This document shows positions 10,283 through 22,373 of a stretch of 64,000 nucleotides of DNA, one piece after another; the stretch's first letter is position 1, and every line of letters starts with the position of its first letter. The notes under the pieces were generated by a model that was given only the letters and a program-made list of their open reading frames with translations, was not told where the DNA came from and did no database searches. This stretch comes from Sorghum bicolor (lineage: Eukaryota > Streptophyta > Magnoliopsida > Poales > Poaceae). Location of the stretch: positions 22,850,844 to 22,914,843 of the forward strand of contig NC_012879.2 of assembly GCF_000003195.3 (NCBI RefSeq), given 5' to 3'. Position numbers and translations under genes: made by a program.

Positions 10283-10419
10283 TGTTGACGGTCCTTAAGT
10301 ACTAAAATTAACAATCAAATAAACATGGAAAAGGATCAATATGCACCAAACATCTAGAATTAGGGTTTTATCTGACAAAATTCCACGAGCTTTGGTGTTT
10401 ATCTATTTCTACAGGGGGT
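10283..10419 (+). repeat. Element A 3' LTR, first 137 bp (cut by insertion of B)
   Basis: Starts TGTTGACGG and matches LTR 2514-4032 at diagnostic positions (ATGCACCAAAC, where B has ATAAAACAAAC). It ends with GGGGT (10415-10419), the left TSD of B. The rest of this LTR is at 19704-21107. Confidence 0.92.
10415..10419 (+). repeat. Target-site duplication of element B, left copy (GGGGT)
   Basis: GGGGT before the B 5' LTR and again at 19699-19703 after the B 3' LTR. In an uninterrupted LTR this site reads CAGGGGGTTATCAG once. Confidence 0.93.
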
Positions 10420-11925
10420 TGTTGACGGTCCTTAAGTACTAAAATTAATAATCAAATAAACATGGAAAAGGATCAATATAAAACAAACATCTAGAATTAG
10501 GGTTTTATCTGACAGAATTCCACGAGCTTTGGTGTTTATCTATTTCTGCAGGGGGTTATCAGAGAATATGGAGAAAAGGCCCACATGTCATGTTTACAAC
10601 GAGATAATTACGTGCCGCGCAATTTTCCTCAATCTAGAAGAGTCCAGAAGCCACGGGAACGAACGAGAGCACGATCGGGCTCGGGGGCAGGGCGGCCGCC
10701 CACCCCCCTTGGGCGCCCGCCCAGGGTTGGAACCCAATCGGGGACTCTGCTTCGGGACAACACTCCACCGACCTAAAGGATCAATCTAAACCACACAATC
10801 AATGTCGGTTTGATCTAACGGTCCACATTCACTTGAAGGGACTATAAAACCAAGGCCTACCCCCCTGGAGGAGAGGAGAAGAGAAGAAATCATTATGCAG
10901 AGGTAGCCATCAAAGTTAGGGTTTAGAGCTTCTCTCCCACAGAGAATTAGAATTAGCTAGTCCCTAATCCTTCAAGTTTAGAGGTTTGATTAGATAGCAA
11001 TTACAGAAGTAGAGCACTATGCTCTGGATTCGGATCTTCGGTAATAAAGATTGGTATTATTCATATCTTTCTCTAATTCTTTGTTCTAATTGCATTATGT
11101 CTCTAATTATTATGTTCTTAGTTTGCTCTAGTTCTATATTTGATATAGTTCTAATTGATAATGAGTTTATGTATAAGTATGCAAAGCGCTTAGCTCTTGA
11201 CGCGAGAGAGTTAGGTGATAGATCACATGTGAGCGTGGTGCTTAGATGTTATTTATCTGCAAATGTATCCTATTGGCCGGGTCATGTGGTAGTTCGCGAT
11301 AGTGACAGCTTCGTTGATTCTTATATAGTCCACCCTCTGTTGATAGGACAGGCAGAACCAGTATTGTGGAGTAAGTCATGCGATGCTCTGATTTACTTTA
11401 TCAATGTTCCTTATACATGAATGAAGAGTCTTTTATGCTATATATGATCTTGTAGATAACTAGAGTAGATTATGACTTAGTAGTTAGTAGATAACTTAGA
11501 ATCCATTCTCTAGCTAATTCGACATCACCAACATATAAGGAGTAGTCTATTTTCTAATCGCTGTGTTATCTACCCATGAACTTATAATTCATTATCATTA
11601 TCTTTATGGTTTACCCCCTGCTAAAGTAAGTGACTGTGTAACGAGTTTCTCATTAGTAATCATGTTCTTGCAAGTTTATCTCTAGTCTATGCCTTGATAG
11701 ATTTTGCCCCTTACTTTAATTTCATCCCTTGAGCAAAATTGTAAATAACGATACCTGGAATACTTATCCTGGTGAGATGCTACAATGAGGTGTTTTATCT
11801 GTGTGCTTGCGGATAGAATAGATTATTTTCTAGAGAGCCTTTACATTTATAAATACCTTTGTACACTCTGGCACCATGCTGGGGATGACAACCTAGTATC
11901 TAAGTGGTGTTAGCTAGTGTCAACA
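10420..11925 (+). repeat. Element B 5' LTR (1506 bp)
   Basis: TGTTGACGG..GTGTCAACA. GGGCGCCC at 10711-10718, with GGCGGCCGCC just upstream, and a TATA-like ACTATAAAAC near 10842. Paired with 18194-19698. Confidence 0.94.
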
Positions 11926-11933
11926 AGCATTTC

Positions 11934-11951
11934 TGGCGCCGTTGCCGGGGA
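11934..11951 (+). promoter_or_regulatory. Element B primer-binding site, tRNA-Asp(GUC)
   Basis: TGGCGCCGTTGCCGGGGA, a perfect 18-base complement of the 3' end of plant tRNA-Asp(GUC) with CCA, eight bases after the LTR. Identical to the PBS of F. Confidence 0.9.
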
Positions 11952-12252
11952 AGTCTCATGAATAAGTCATAAAGGGGAACAAAAGGGTAATATTTAGGAA
12001 AGCCAGAAAATCAGTCAAGGTTATTCATATAAAATATTAGACTAGACTATAGAGAAATAATTGCATAAAAACAGCTACTAAGTGAGAAATCATAACAAGG
12101 CACCTCTGCTTTGGCAGGTTCACCCTGTTGTTTTTCTATGTTTATATTTTTATAAAGGGTATATCAGGATTGACTTTGGGAACATTCAACTCTTCATCAT
12201 CAGAACCAAAGCAATCAAGAGAAGAAGAAGCTAGCTACCAATTGCTGAAGCT

Positions 12253-14208
12253 ATGGCACAGAAGACCCTACAAGAATTCTCTGCTCCAAGCCTTGAGAAC
12301 ATTCCAACTGGTCCAAGATTTGCAGTAGAACAAGGAATACCCGAGTTTGAGCTCAAGTCAAGCCTCATCAATTTGGTGCAAGCTACACAATTCAGTGGAA
12401 AGACACATGAAGATGCTAGTGCACACTTGCAGAATTTCTTAGAGATTGGAAGCACAATACACATCAACGGAGTTGACAAAGACGTCATACTACTTCGCCT
12501 TTTTCCATTCTCACTAGAAGGGAAAGCGAGGAAGTGGTTCTACACTCATCAAGATAACATCAACAACTGGACGAACTTGTCAGATGCCTTTCTATCAAAG
12601 TTCTTCCCTATAGGCAAAACAACTGCCTTAAGAGGAAATATTGTCAGTTTCCAACAATAGAAGACAGAAGCCATTTCAGAAGCGTGGGAGCGTTTTCAAG
12701 GATACATATCAGATTGTCCTCACCATGGAATGGCCACATGGTTACTTATGCAGACCTTCTACCATGGATTAACCTAGAAGGCTCGTGAGTGCCTAGATGC
12801 ATCTGCTAAAGGATCATTCTTGGAGCTTACAACTGGAAAAGTAGAGATACTTTTGGATAAGATAGCAGAAAACCAAAGCTGGTTCCAAGATAAAGCTCAA
12901 CAATGTCATCAAACTGAAGAAATACTAGAAGAAGTAAAAGCACTATCAACCAAGATGGAAAATTTGCTCCATTGGATTGACCAGAGGGCCAAGTTCAAAG
13001 AAGATCAAAGGGCCATTGAGACAGCATACAAATATCAACCAACCTCGAGTCAACCCAATAGCAAAGGTATGAATTCAGGTAATACTTTCAAGCAACTTTC
13101 ATTAAAAAAGATAATTGCTCAACAAACTAAAATTAATGATGAAGTTTAACAAAGGCTAGATATAAATGAATCATCTCTAAAAGATATACACAATAAAATG
13201 GATTTTCTATTAACTGCCTTTGATGAGCAAAACACTCTTAATAAAAGGGTAGAGCTTAAATTAATAAAGCTAGCTGTTGGACTGCGTGTTGCTACTGACA
13301 TTGAGCAAGTAAAGAATATAACTACTAGAGGAGGCAAAGCCACCAGGGATCCCCCATACCCAAAAGAGAAACAAAGAACATCAGCACCAGTGCAACCAGC
13401 AGTGATAGAAGAAGAAAGCCGAGTTGAAGCAGAAGATCTGCTACAACCACCAAGAACTGGAGAAATGAGGAAAGATTTTTACGACACCAACTATTTGCCA
13501 TTTCCCAGAAGAAACAGAGGACTACAGTCGGATGAGCAGTTTGGTAAGTTTGTAGAGGTCATTCAGAAATTATATGTCAACATACCTCTGCTGGATGCCA
13601 TACAGGTACCTACATATGCAAAGTACATCAGAGATATTCTTAACAAGAAGAGACCACTGCCCACCACTGAGGTTATCAAGCTAACAGAAGCATGTAGTGC
13701 GGCCATCCTCAACAAACCACCAAAGAAGAAGGAAGATCCCGGATGTCCCACTATTGACTGCTCGATCGGAAACCAACACTTCAACAATGCACTTTGTGAT
13801 CTCGGAGCAAGTGTCAGTGTGATGCCAGCATCAGTCTACAAAAAGCTTGAGCATGCGACCCTAGAACCAACATCAATGTGCCTACAACTAGCGGATCAAT
13901 CGGTTCGACACCCGTTGGGCATCGCCGAGAACATTCCAGTCAAGATCAGAGATTTCCTGGTGCCAGTAGACTTCGTAGTACTCGACATGAGTCCTGACTC
14001 AAAAGTGTCCATCATCCTTGGAAGGCCATTTCTGAGCACTGCCAATGCTCACATTGATGTCGGGAAGGGAGAAATCAAGTTCAACATAAACGGTCAAGAA
14101 GAACAATTCACATTCAAACCCAGACCAGAGAGAGACTCTACAGTGAAGGAAGTTCATGAAGAACCACTGGAGACACCATCTCCGGAGGAATGTAACTCAG
14201 AAGATTAA
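12253..14208 (+). pseudogene. Element B Gag-protease, three in-frame stops
   Basis: Same length and frame as the intact ORF of A (652 codons with stop). Breaks: TAG at 12658-12660 and TAG at 12775-12777, each where A has CAG, and TAA at 13147-13149 where A has AAA. There are no frameshifts. The capsid (FPFSLEGKARKWFYTHQDNI) and protease motifs (CDLGASVSVMP, IILGRPFLSTANAHIDV) remain readable. Two of three stops are C-to-T changes in a CAG (CHG) context. This copy cannot make full-length Gag, so it could move only if the stops arose later or Gag came from elsewhere. Confidence 0.9.
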
Positions 14209-14719
14209 AAGATTTGGAGGTCCAGCTTGGGGGACCTAAAAATCCCAAACCCTCACCGGGAGGTAAATTGGTATTTATCCGCATTATTAATTTTCTCATG
14301 TTTAAATTCTTGCATAATTAATTCTTGCATTAGTCATATATATTCATAGCGTAATTATAATAATCAAAAAGCCCCATATAAATAATATTCGTGGTGTGTA
14401 ACAACCCATATTTATTAATTATTGTGGAGGCACAAAAATATTTTCCATAATTATTTTAAATAAGTTTTAATTCTCATAGATTTTCCTGCATTATATTTAA
14501 TTATATTGATCTTCTAGAAGCATGACCCACACTCCTTGGGTCCCACATGTCATACACTTCACCTCACATACATCCCATCACATAATTTCATCCACCAATA
14601 TGTTTCCACTCACCAGACATCTTTCCACCGTCCAACCACCACCAAAACAACATTATTCTGCGTGAGATCAAAGCAAGGAAGCAAGTGGAGGAGGCACACC
14701 CAGGATGGACACCAGGGGT

Positions 14720-14776
14720 GGGCGCCCGCCCACCTACCCAGGGCGCCCGCCCTGTCCCCTGCTCAGCTTATAAAAG
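14720..14776 (+). promoter_or_regulatory. Internal promoter-like block of element B
   Basis: GGGCGCCC at 14720-14727 and 14741-14748 (starts 21 bp apart), TATAAAAG at 14769-14776. Same order and spacing as A. Confidence 0.6.
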
Positions 14777-14910
14777 GCTACCTCCAGCTCCCCTTCTCTT
14801 CACACACACATTTCAGAAAACCTTGCAAGCTCGTAGTTCTCGGTTTCCAGAGAACAGCTCTGAGTGGAAGAGAAGGTTGGGAATTCTTTTGAGAGAGTGA
14901 TTATCACCTA

Positions 14911-15088
14911 GCAAGTAGTGATCCCGCTGTCCAAGCGGAAGTAAAAGTTATTTAGGGGGAGGCTCTACCAAAATAGAAACTTGTCTTGAACGATTAACCC
15001 CTGGACTATTGACATTCCGGATAGCTGACCACTCATATTTTCTCTCACATTTTCCACCAGTTGTGTTTTTGCCAACTTTTGTTTGCAG
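14911..15088 (+). other. Predicted 5' UTR intron before the element B 3' ORF (GC-AG)
   Basis: Homologous to the intron of A, same length (178 nt). The donor is GCAAGT instead of GTAAGT, a rarer but functional class of plant donor; the acceptor TTTGTTTGCAG ends at 15088, one base before the ATG at 15090. Confidence 0.45.
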
Positions 15089-15089
15089 G

Positions 15090-16646
15090 ATGTTTAGGAA
15101 GGTGAAGAATGCAGGGAAGGCTCTCAAGAACATTGGTACAAGGAGTTCAGCCCGACACTCCTCACAGCCATCAGAAATGAGCGTCGACCCGACACCCACA
15201 CAAGCTCCATCATCTTCATCAGGTCAGCAAGTTAAGGTCCTTCTCAAGATAGGAGACCTTGGACTGAAGACCCGAAGAGAGAAGGAAGTCTATCAGCAAC
15301 TGAAGAACAAAGATTTTATTCACACCCCTACTCTAGATCCAACCCTACTACAAGAAACAAGTATGGACACTGAATTTGACTTAATTTTTTAGATGATAGG
15401 TTGGACAAATTTTTGGAATATAACTGAGCTGGGTTCTCGTCTTCTCACCCTCGAATTTTTTTGCACTTTACAATACTATGAGGGGGGAATTGTTTTTCAG
15501 ATGTTTAAACAGGAAATTATGTTGTCTTGGAGAGAGCTAAGCGACCATCTTGGTTTCTCTTCAAGATGCATCCTGAACATTGACTCCGATTTACCCAACT
15601 TTGAGAGACACCAGTTTTGGAGAGAAATATCTAGAGATAATTTTTATAGTCAAGCCCGAACCAGTGACATGGAACACCCTACTCTTAGGATGTTCCACAA
15701 ATGGCTTGGGTACAATCTTTTCTATCGTGATGATATTAGGAAAGTAAGAGTAGGAGATTTACAACTTTTATATGCTGCTATTAATAAAGTACCTACTTCA
15801 CCTGTTACACTTTTAGTTTCTCATTGGCTTAGCATACCTAGTCTTCAGGGACCAGTAGGATGTACTTCACTTATCACTCGTCTAGCCTTTAATCTTCACT
15901 TACTAGAAAACTCATCGTTGGATTTCATAGAGGAATTAAGAATTTACCATGGCTATGACACATTTAGACAAGCTCGGATGTTAAAGAAAGAGGGGAATGT
16001 AATGTATATGCTATATGATGATAAAGGCAAGATTCGATTACCTAACCCGAACCTTGGCCTCTACGTTGTGCAAAAATTTTTGATTGAGATTGCAGCAACA
16101 CCAGTGAACCAGAGAACTCCACAGCGAGTGGCATCTGAAAGGATGACCACTCATCGAGAACGCACCTGGTATGGAGCTGATCCCGGACCAGAAGAAGCAG
16201 CGCACCTGCATTATTGCGATTACAACCCCCGAGTCCTTCGAGACCCATGGGTTCGTCATGCGCAACCACAAGAGCCAACAGAGGAGACATGGCCGGAGAG
16301 CCAAGATCACCAGTGGACAAACCCGCCTTTTCATACGGGCAGGTACTCCACTGATCCATATGGAGCTTCAGGATCCAGACCTCTGCCCTAATTTGATGCA
16401 GGACGATACTCCGATGCCTCCTACGCTTTCACGAATGACTACTATCAAGAGGCCGGTGCTTTCTTCACTCGTACCGACAACACCCTCCTCGACATCCAGA
16501 ACACGCAAGCAGAACATGGAAGACTCCTGGAAGAGCAACAAAAATGGAACCAGGACCATGCCGCTGCAGTAGAAGAGCTGAGGCAAGATACAACAACAAT
16601 GAACAACAACATCACAACTATGATGCGGTTCTGGAACATCGGGTAA
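15090..16646 (+). pseudogene. Element B 3' ORF, Athila ORF-1-like protein, two stops
   Basis: Same 518-codon frame as in A. The N-terminal part lost in A by a stop is open here (MFRKVKNAGKALKNIGTRSS). Stops: TAG at 15390-15392 (CAG in A) and TAA at 16389-16391 (CAA in A), both C to T. Conserved parts are as in A: the LLTLEFFCTLQYYEG and SWRELSDHLGF domain and the C-terminal helix. Between A and B every codon is covered by at least one open copy, which shows the ancestral ORF spanned the full 518 codons. Confidence 0.75.
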
Positions 16647-18182
16647 GACCGACGTCAACATCCAGCTCGGGGGAGTTCCTCCCAAATTTATCAAGTAAGT
16701 TCTTATTTGCTCTTCTTATTTATTCTTTTCTATTTTAGTATTTTATCTTATAAAGAAAAAAAAACCTTAGAAAACCAAATAAATATTTTCATGCTTTAAT
16801 TTACTGCACTTTATGAACATGAAAACAAAATAAAAAGAGTGTGTAAAAAAAGTGTGCTTTAATTTTATCTGTTAAGTGTTAATCTCTAGAAAGTCAAAAA
16901 GACCAAAAAGATGCATGATGGAAATGATGAACAGTTGCTCTGTTTGATTTCAATACCTAGCTTTTATATTAGAGTTCTTCCAGGAATTACTAAAACTAAA
17001 ACTACTACCTTTGGGAAGCATAAAACTAAAGTCTAGGTAAGAGAAAGGCATGATATAAAGTCTGAGCTACTGTTTATCTTGTTCCTACTACACTAAGTTC
17101 TGGAGATTTATTTTGAAAACTTGCAAATCACGTGATGAGTTCCTAGCATAACAAAACTACCTACCATAGCCATACTTGCTATAACATCTTTTACTATATT
17201 TACATTGAGTTTGATCGAGCTGTGTAGACCCTTAGGAGCTTTTCATGTGGTTAAATTAAGATATTCACTTGCACACATCCACTACACCATTCATCACCAA
17301 TCATTAAATTTGCTAAAAATATTATCACTCACTGTCCCGAATATTGTTATTCTCTCTCTCTAAAAAGATTCAATGCAGAAGAGGCATGGGTTATGCAAAA
17401 ATATGCGAGGAAATAAAAAGGGGCAAGTGCCCGGAACCTCGAAAAAGAAAGAAAAAGTGTGAGACGAGAGGTAAAAATGGACAAGTGTCCGAAGTAGAAT
17501 TAGGGGTACAAAGATGCCCACTTGAGCGGAAAAAATGGACAAGTGTCCGACAGTAGAATTAGGGGTATCTACTACCCACCTGAAAAAAAAGAAGAAAAAG
17601 AGAAAAAGATAGCCCATGTTCTCCCAAAGCAAAGATCAAAGAGGAGGAGAGATAGCAATATGAGGAGCAATGAGAACTAAGTTTTATTATTACTTATACA
17701 TTTTTACCATCACTATCATTTACTCCACCACACATGCACATCTTGATTTAATTATATGCTGAGTTCCTTTGGATCCATAGCTCGATTAGACAACATATGT
17801 ATGAGCTGTTTTCACTCCTATGAGCTCCACTTAAATATTTCATTAGCTATAGGTAAGTGATATTATGGTAAGGATCCACAAATACCACATATAGAGAGAC
17901 TTGAGAGATTATTGCTGGGAACTCTGAGTTTTATTTTTGAAAACTTATGAAAAACTCTGGAACAAAGGTGAAGTATAGACAGGAGGAATAGTGCTTGACT
18001 TAATTATTTTGTCTTTCGATTACTTAAGATTTAAGTGCAGGTACTAAACTCCATAACACTTCACTCTAATCTGGAAGAAATTTTATGCAAAAGCATGTGT
18101 GCCTGTCAGGAAAGAAAACATCGAAGCAACTTCTGATTCGTCTAAGTTTAGCTATTTGCTCAGGGACGAGCAAAGGGTATGC
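16647..18182 (+). other. Element B 3' untranslated region with AAGT hairpins
   Basis: No ORF. Hairpins GGGC-AAGT-GCCC at 17421-17432, GGAC-AAGT-GTCC at 17479-17490 and 17537-17548. GGGACGAGCAAAG near 18162-18174, then the PPT GCTTGGGGGAG (18181-18191). Confidence 0.6.
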
Positions 18183-18193
18183 TTGGGGGAGTT

Positions 18194-19698
18194 TGTTGAC
18201 GGTCCTTAAGTACTAAAATTAATAATCAAATAAACATGGAAAAGGATCAATATAAAACAAACATCTAGAATTAGGGTTTTATGTGACAGAATTCCACGAG
18301 CTTTGGTGTTTATCTATTTCTGCAGGGGGTTATCAGAGAATATGGAGAAAAGGCCCACATGTCATGTTTACAACGAGATAATTACGTGCCGCGCAATTTT
18401 CCTCAATCTAGAAGAGTCCAGAAGCCATGGGAACGAACGAGAGCACGATCGGGCTCGGGGGCAGGGCGGCCGCCCACCCCCCTTGGGCGCCCGCCCAGGG
18501 TTGGAACCCAATCGGGACTCTGCTTCGGGACAACACTCCACCGACCTAAAGGATCAATCTAAACCACACAATCAATGTCGGTTTGATCTGACGGTCCACA
18601 TTCACTTGAAGGGACTATAAAACCAAGGCCTACCCCCCTGGAGGAGAGGAGAAGAGAAGAAATCATTATGCAGATGTAGCCATCAAAGTTAGGGTTTAGA
18701 GCTTCTCTCCCACAGAGAATTAGAATTAGCTACTCCCTAATCCTTCAAGTTTAGAGGTTTGATTAGATAGCAATTAGAGAAGCAGAGCACTATGCTCTGG
18801 ATTCGGATCTTCGGTAATAAAGATTGGTATTATTCATATCTTTCTCTAATTCTTTGTTCTAATTGCATTATGTCTCTAATTATTATGTTCTTAGTTTGCT
18901 CTAGTTCTATATTTGATATAGTTCTAATTGATAATGAGTTTATGTATAAGTTTGCAAAGTGCTTAGCTCTTGACGCGAGAGAGTTAGGTGATAGATCACA
19001 TGTGAGTGTGGTGCTTAGATGTTATTTATCTGCAAATATATCCTATTGGCCGGGTCGTGTGGTAGTTCGCGATAGTGACAGCTTCGTTGATTCTTATATA
19101 GTCCACCCTCCGTTGATAGGACAGGCAGAACCGGTATTGTGGAGTAAGTCATGCGATGCTCTGATTTACTTTATCAATGTTCCTTATACATGAATGAAGA
19201 GTCTTTTATGCTATATATGACCTTGTAGATAACTAGAGTAGATTATGACTTAGTAGTTAGTAGATAACTTAGAATCCATTCTCTAGCTAATCCGACATCA
19301 CCTACATATAAGGAGTAGTCTATTTTCTAGTCGCTGTGTTATCTACCCATGAACTTATAATTCATTATCATTATCTTTATGGTTTACCCCCTGCTAAAGT
19401 AAGTGACTGTGTAACAAGTTTCTCATTAGTAATCATGTTCTTGCAAGTTTATCTCTACTCTATGCCTTGATAGATTTTGCCCCTTACTTTAATTTCATCC
19501 CTTGAGCAAAATTATAAATAACAATACCTGGAATACTTATCCTGGTGAAATGCTACAATGAGGTGTTTTATCTGTGCGCTTGCGGATAGAATAGATTATT
19601 TTCTAGAGAGCCTTTACATTTATAAATATCTTTGTACACTCTGGCACCATGCTGGGGATGACAACCTAGTATCTAAGTGGTGTTAGCTAGTGTCAACA
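18194..19698 (+). repeat. Element B 3' LTR (1505 bp)
   Basis: TGTTGACGG..GTGTCAACA, followed by TSD GGGGT (19699-19703). GGGCGCCC at 18485-18492. Confidence 0.94.
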
Positions 19699-19703
19699 GG
19701 GGT

Positions 19704-21107
19704 TATCAGAGAATATGGAGAGAAGGCCCACATGTCATGTTTACAATGAGATAATTACGTGCCGCGCAATTTTCCTCAATCTAGAAGAGTCCTGAAGCCA
19801 CGGGAACAAACGAGAAGACGATTGGGCTCGGGGGCAGGGCGGCCGCCCACCCCCCTTGGGCGCCCGCCCACCCCCCTTGGGCGCCCGCCCTAGGTTGGAG
19901 TCCAAACAGAACTCTTTTCGGGGACCAAGCTCCACCGACCTAAAGGATGAATCTAAACCATACAATCAATGTCGGTTTGATCCAACGGCCCAAATTCACT
20001 TGAAAGGACTATATAACCAAGGCCTCTCCACCCCTAGGGGAGAGAGGAGAAGAGAACAAATCATTATTCAGAGGTAGCCATCAAAGTTAGGGTTTAGAGC
20101 TTCTCTCCCACAGAGAATTAGAACTAGCTACTCCCTAATCCTTCAAGTTTAGAGGTTTGATTAGATAGCAATTAGAGATGTAGAGCACTACGCTCTGGAT
20201 TCGGATCTTCGGTAATAAAGATTGGTATTATTCATATCTTTATCTAATTCTTTGTTTTAATTGCATTATGTCTCTAATTATTATGTTCTTAGTTTGCTCT
20301 AGTTCTATATTTGATATAGTTATGATTGATAATGAGTTTATGTATAAGTTTGCAAAGCGCTTAGCTCTTGACGCGAGGGAGTTAAGTGGTAGATCACATG
20401 TGAGCGTGGTGCTTAGATGTTATTTATCTGCAAATGTATCCGATTGGCCGGGTTGTGTGGTAGTTCGCGATAGTGACAGCTTCGTTGATTCTTATATAGT
20501 CCACCCTCCATTGATAGGACAGGCAGAACTTGTATTGCGGAGTAAGTCTTGCGATGCTCTGATTTACTTTAGCAATGTTCCTTATACATGAATGAAGAGT
20601 CTTTTATGCTATATATGATCTTGTAGATAACTAGAGTAGATTATGACTTAGTAGATAGTAGATAGCTTAGAATCCATTCTCTAGCTAATCCGACATCACC
20701 TACATATATGAGGAGTAGTCTATTTTCTAATCGCTGTGTTATTTACCCATGAACATATACTTCATTATCATTATCTTTATGGTTTATCCCCTACTAAAGT
20801 AAGTGACTGTGTGACGAGTTTCTCATTAGTAATTGTGTTCTTGCAAGTTTATCTCTAGTCTATGCCTTGATAGATTTTTTTCTTATTTTAATTTCATCCC
20901 TTTTGTCCTCTAAAGCAAAATTATAAATAACGATACCTGGAATACTTATTCTGGTGAAATGCTACAATGAGGTGTTTTATCTGTGCGCTTGCGGATATAA
21001 TAGATTATTTTTTAGAGAGCCTTTACATTTATAAATACCTTTGTACACTTTGGCACCATGCTGGGGATGACAACCTAGTATCTAAGTGGTGTTAGCTAGT
21101 GTCAACA
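19704..21107 (+). repeat. Element A 3' LTR, remainder after B
   Basis: Continues the LTR at TATCAGAGAATATGG and ends GTGTCAACA, then ATGAG. It has a 21-bp tandem duplication that puts a second GGGCGCCC at 19879-19886 beside the one at 19858-19865. The rejoined LTR is 1541 bp against 1519 for the 5' copy; the duplication explains nearly all of that. Confidence 0.92.
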
Positions 21108-21112
21108 ATGAG

Positions 21113-22193
21113 GCTAAAAGTTTGATGGGCGAAATCCATGAGGGAGTATGTGGAGCGCATCAGTCGGCTTTTAAGATGAAATGGATGATTAGGAGAAACG
21201 GGTATTATTAGCCGACCAAACTCTAGGATTGCTTTAAATATTTCAAAGGATGTCAAGGATGTCAAAAGTTTGGCAATATTCAAAGGGCACCTGCATCGGC
21301 TATGAATCTCATTATTAAACCTTGGCCGTTCCGGGGATGGGCTATTGATTTGATCGGCCAGATTTATCCACTATCAAGCAAAGGGCATTAGTTCATCTTA
21401 GTTGCCACTGATTATTTCACTAAGTGGGTTGAAGCTATTCCTTTGAAGAAAGTAACATCGCCCAATATGATTGATTTTGTGAAAGAGCATATTATTTACC
21501 GATTTGTTATTCCTCAAACAATTACTACCGATCAGGGTACCATGTTTACATCAGGGGAGTTTGATGAATTTGCAATTGTTATGGGGATTAAAGTGTTGAA
21601 TTCTTCTCCTTATTATGCTCAAGCCAACGGGCAGGCCGAGGCATCTAACAAAGGAATTATTAAACTCATCAAGCGAAAGATTGAAGAAAATCCTAGAAGG
21701 TGGCATACATTGTTAAGTGAGGCTTTATGGTCATATCGGATGGCATGTCATGTGTCGACTAAAGTTTTACCTTATCAATTGGTGTATGGACATGATGCAG
21801 TGCTACCATGGGAAATTAAGACTAGATCTAGGCGACTATCTTTTCAAGATCAGTTAGCTGCCGATGACTATGCTACTTTGATGAAAGACAAGTTAGATGA
21901 TTTAGCAGGGCATCGACTGAGGGCTTTGATGAGTATAGAAGAAAATAAAAAGAGAGTTGCTAGGTGGTATGATAAAAAAGGTAAAAGCTAAGGAGTTTGC
22001 CGATGGAGATTTGGTGTGGAAACTAATATTACCGATTGGGACTAAAAGTTCGAAGTTTGGTAACTGGTCTCCTAATTGGGAAGGTCCTTATCGGATAAAT
22101 CGGTCTGCTCCTGGTAATGCTTATATTTTGGAAACTCTCGAAGGAGTTGAATTTCCCAGAGCTTTGAATGGAAAATATTTGAAGAAATATTAA
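21113..22193 (+). pseudogene. Element C integrase
   Basis: Integrase joins cDNA to the host chromosome. Visible: the zinc-binding domain (GEIHEGVCGAHQS and GCQGCQKFG), the catalytic core with AIDLIGQIY (first Asp), TTDQGTMFTSGEFDEF (second Asp) and NGQAEASNK (Glu), and the C-terminal domain (EFADGDLVWKL, NWEGPYRINRSAPGNAY). Breaks: stops within the zinc-binding part, a TAG after SSKGH (21388-21390), and a one-base insertion in an A-run near 21975 that shifts the C-terminal domain into another frame (21957-22193). All three catalytic acids are preserved, unlike in D. Confidence 0.86.
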
Positions 22194-22373
22194 CCAAGCA
22201 TATGGGTCGATGCATGAAAAGTTTAAATGCCGATAACATTCCTATCGGCTGGATTAAAATGTAACTGGGACTGAGTACGATGTTTTAAAAGATGCCGATA
22301 ACAGTCCTATCGGCTAGACCAAAATAATCAGAGATTTCTGAAGGCAGAACAAAACACACCACCGATGAGGAGC

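Larger units (their letters stand above)
10420..19698 (+). mobile_element. Element B: Athila-lineage non-autonomous element nested in the 3' LTR of A
   Basis: 9279 bp, complete with both LTRs (1506 and 1505 bp, about 26 differences by eye, 1.7%), a perfect PBS, gag-protease, promoter-like block, 3' ORF, 3' untranslated hairpins, PPT and TSD GGGGT. Same organisation and family as A, again without RT or integrase. Lower LTR divergence than A agrees with its later insertion. Confidence 0.94.
2514..21107 (+). mobile_element. Element A: Athila-lineage non-autonomous LTR retrotransposon with nested copy B
   Basis: Without B the element is about 9.3 kb. Parts: 5' LTR 2514-4032, decayed tRNA-Asp PBS, gag-protease 4342-6297, promoter-like block, 5' UTR intron, 3' ORF 7193-8749, long 3' untranslated region, PPT, 3' LTR split by B into 10283-10419 and 19704-21107. 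No RT, RNase H or integrase is present between gag-protease and the 3' ORF; only about 0.9 kb of non-coding sequence lies there. The two LTRs differ at roughly 53 of 1519 positions by eye (about 3.5%). It needed enzymes from another element to move; F is a candidate. Confidence 0.93.

Noticed and set aside
10283..21107. Tandem LTR array formed by LTR-LTR recombination
   Set aside because: Two separate 5-bp TSDs and diagnostic LTR bases show simple nesting of B in the 3' LTR of A.
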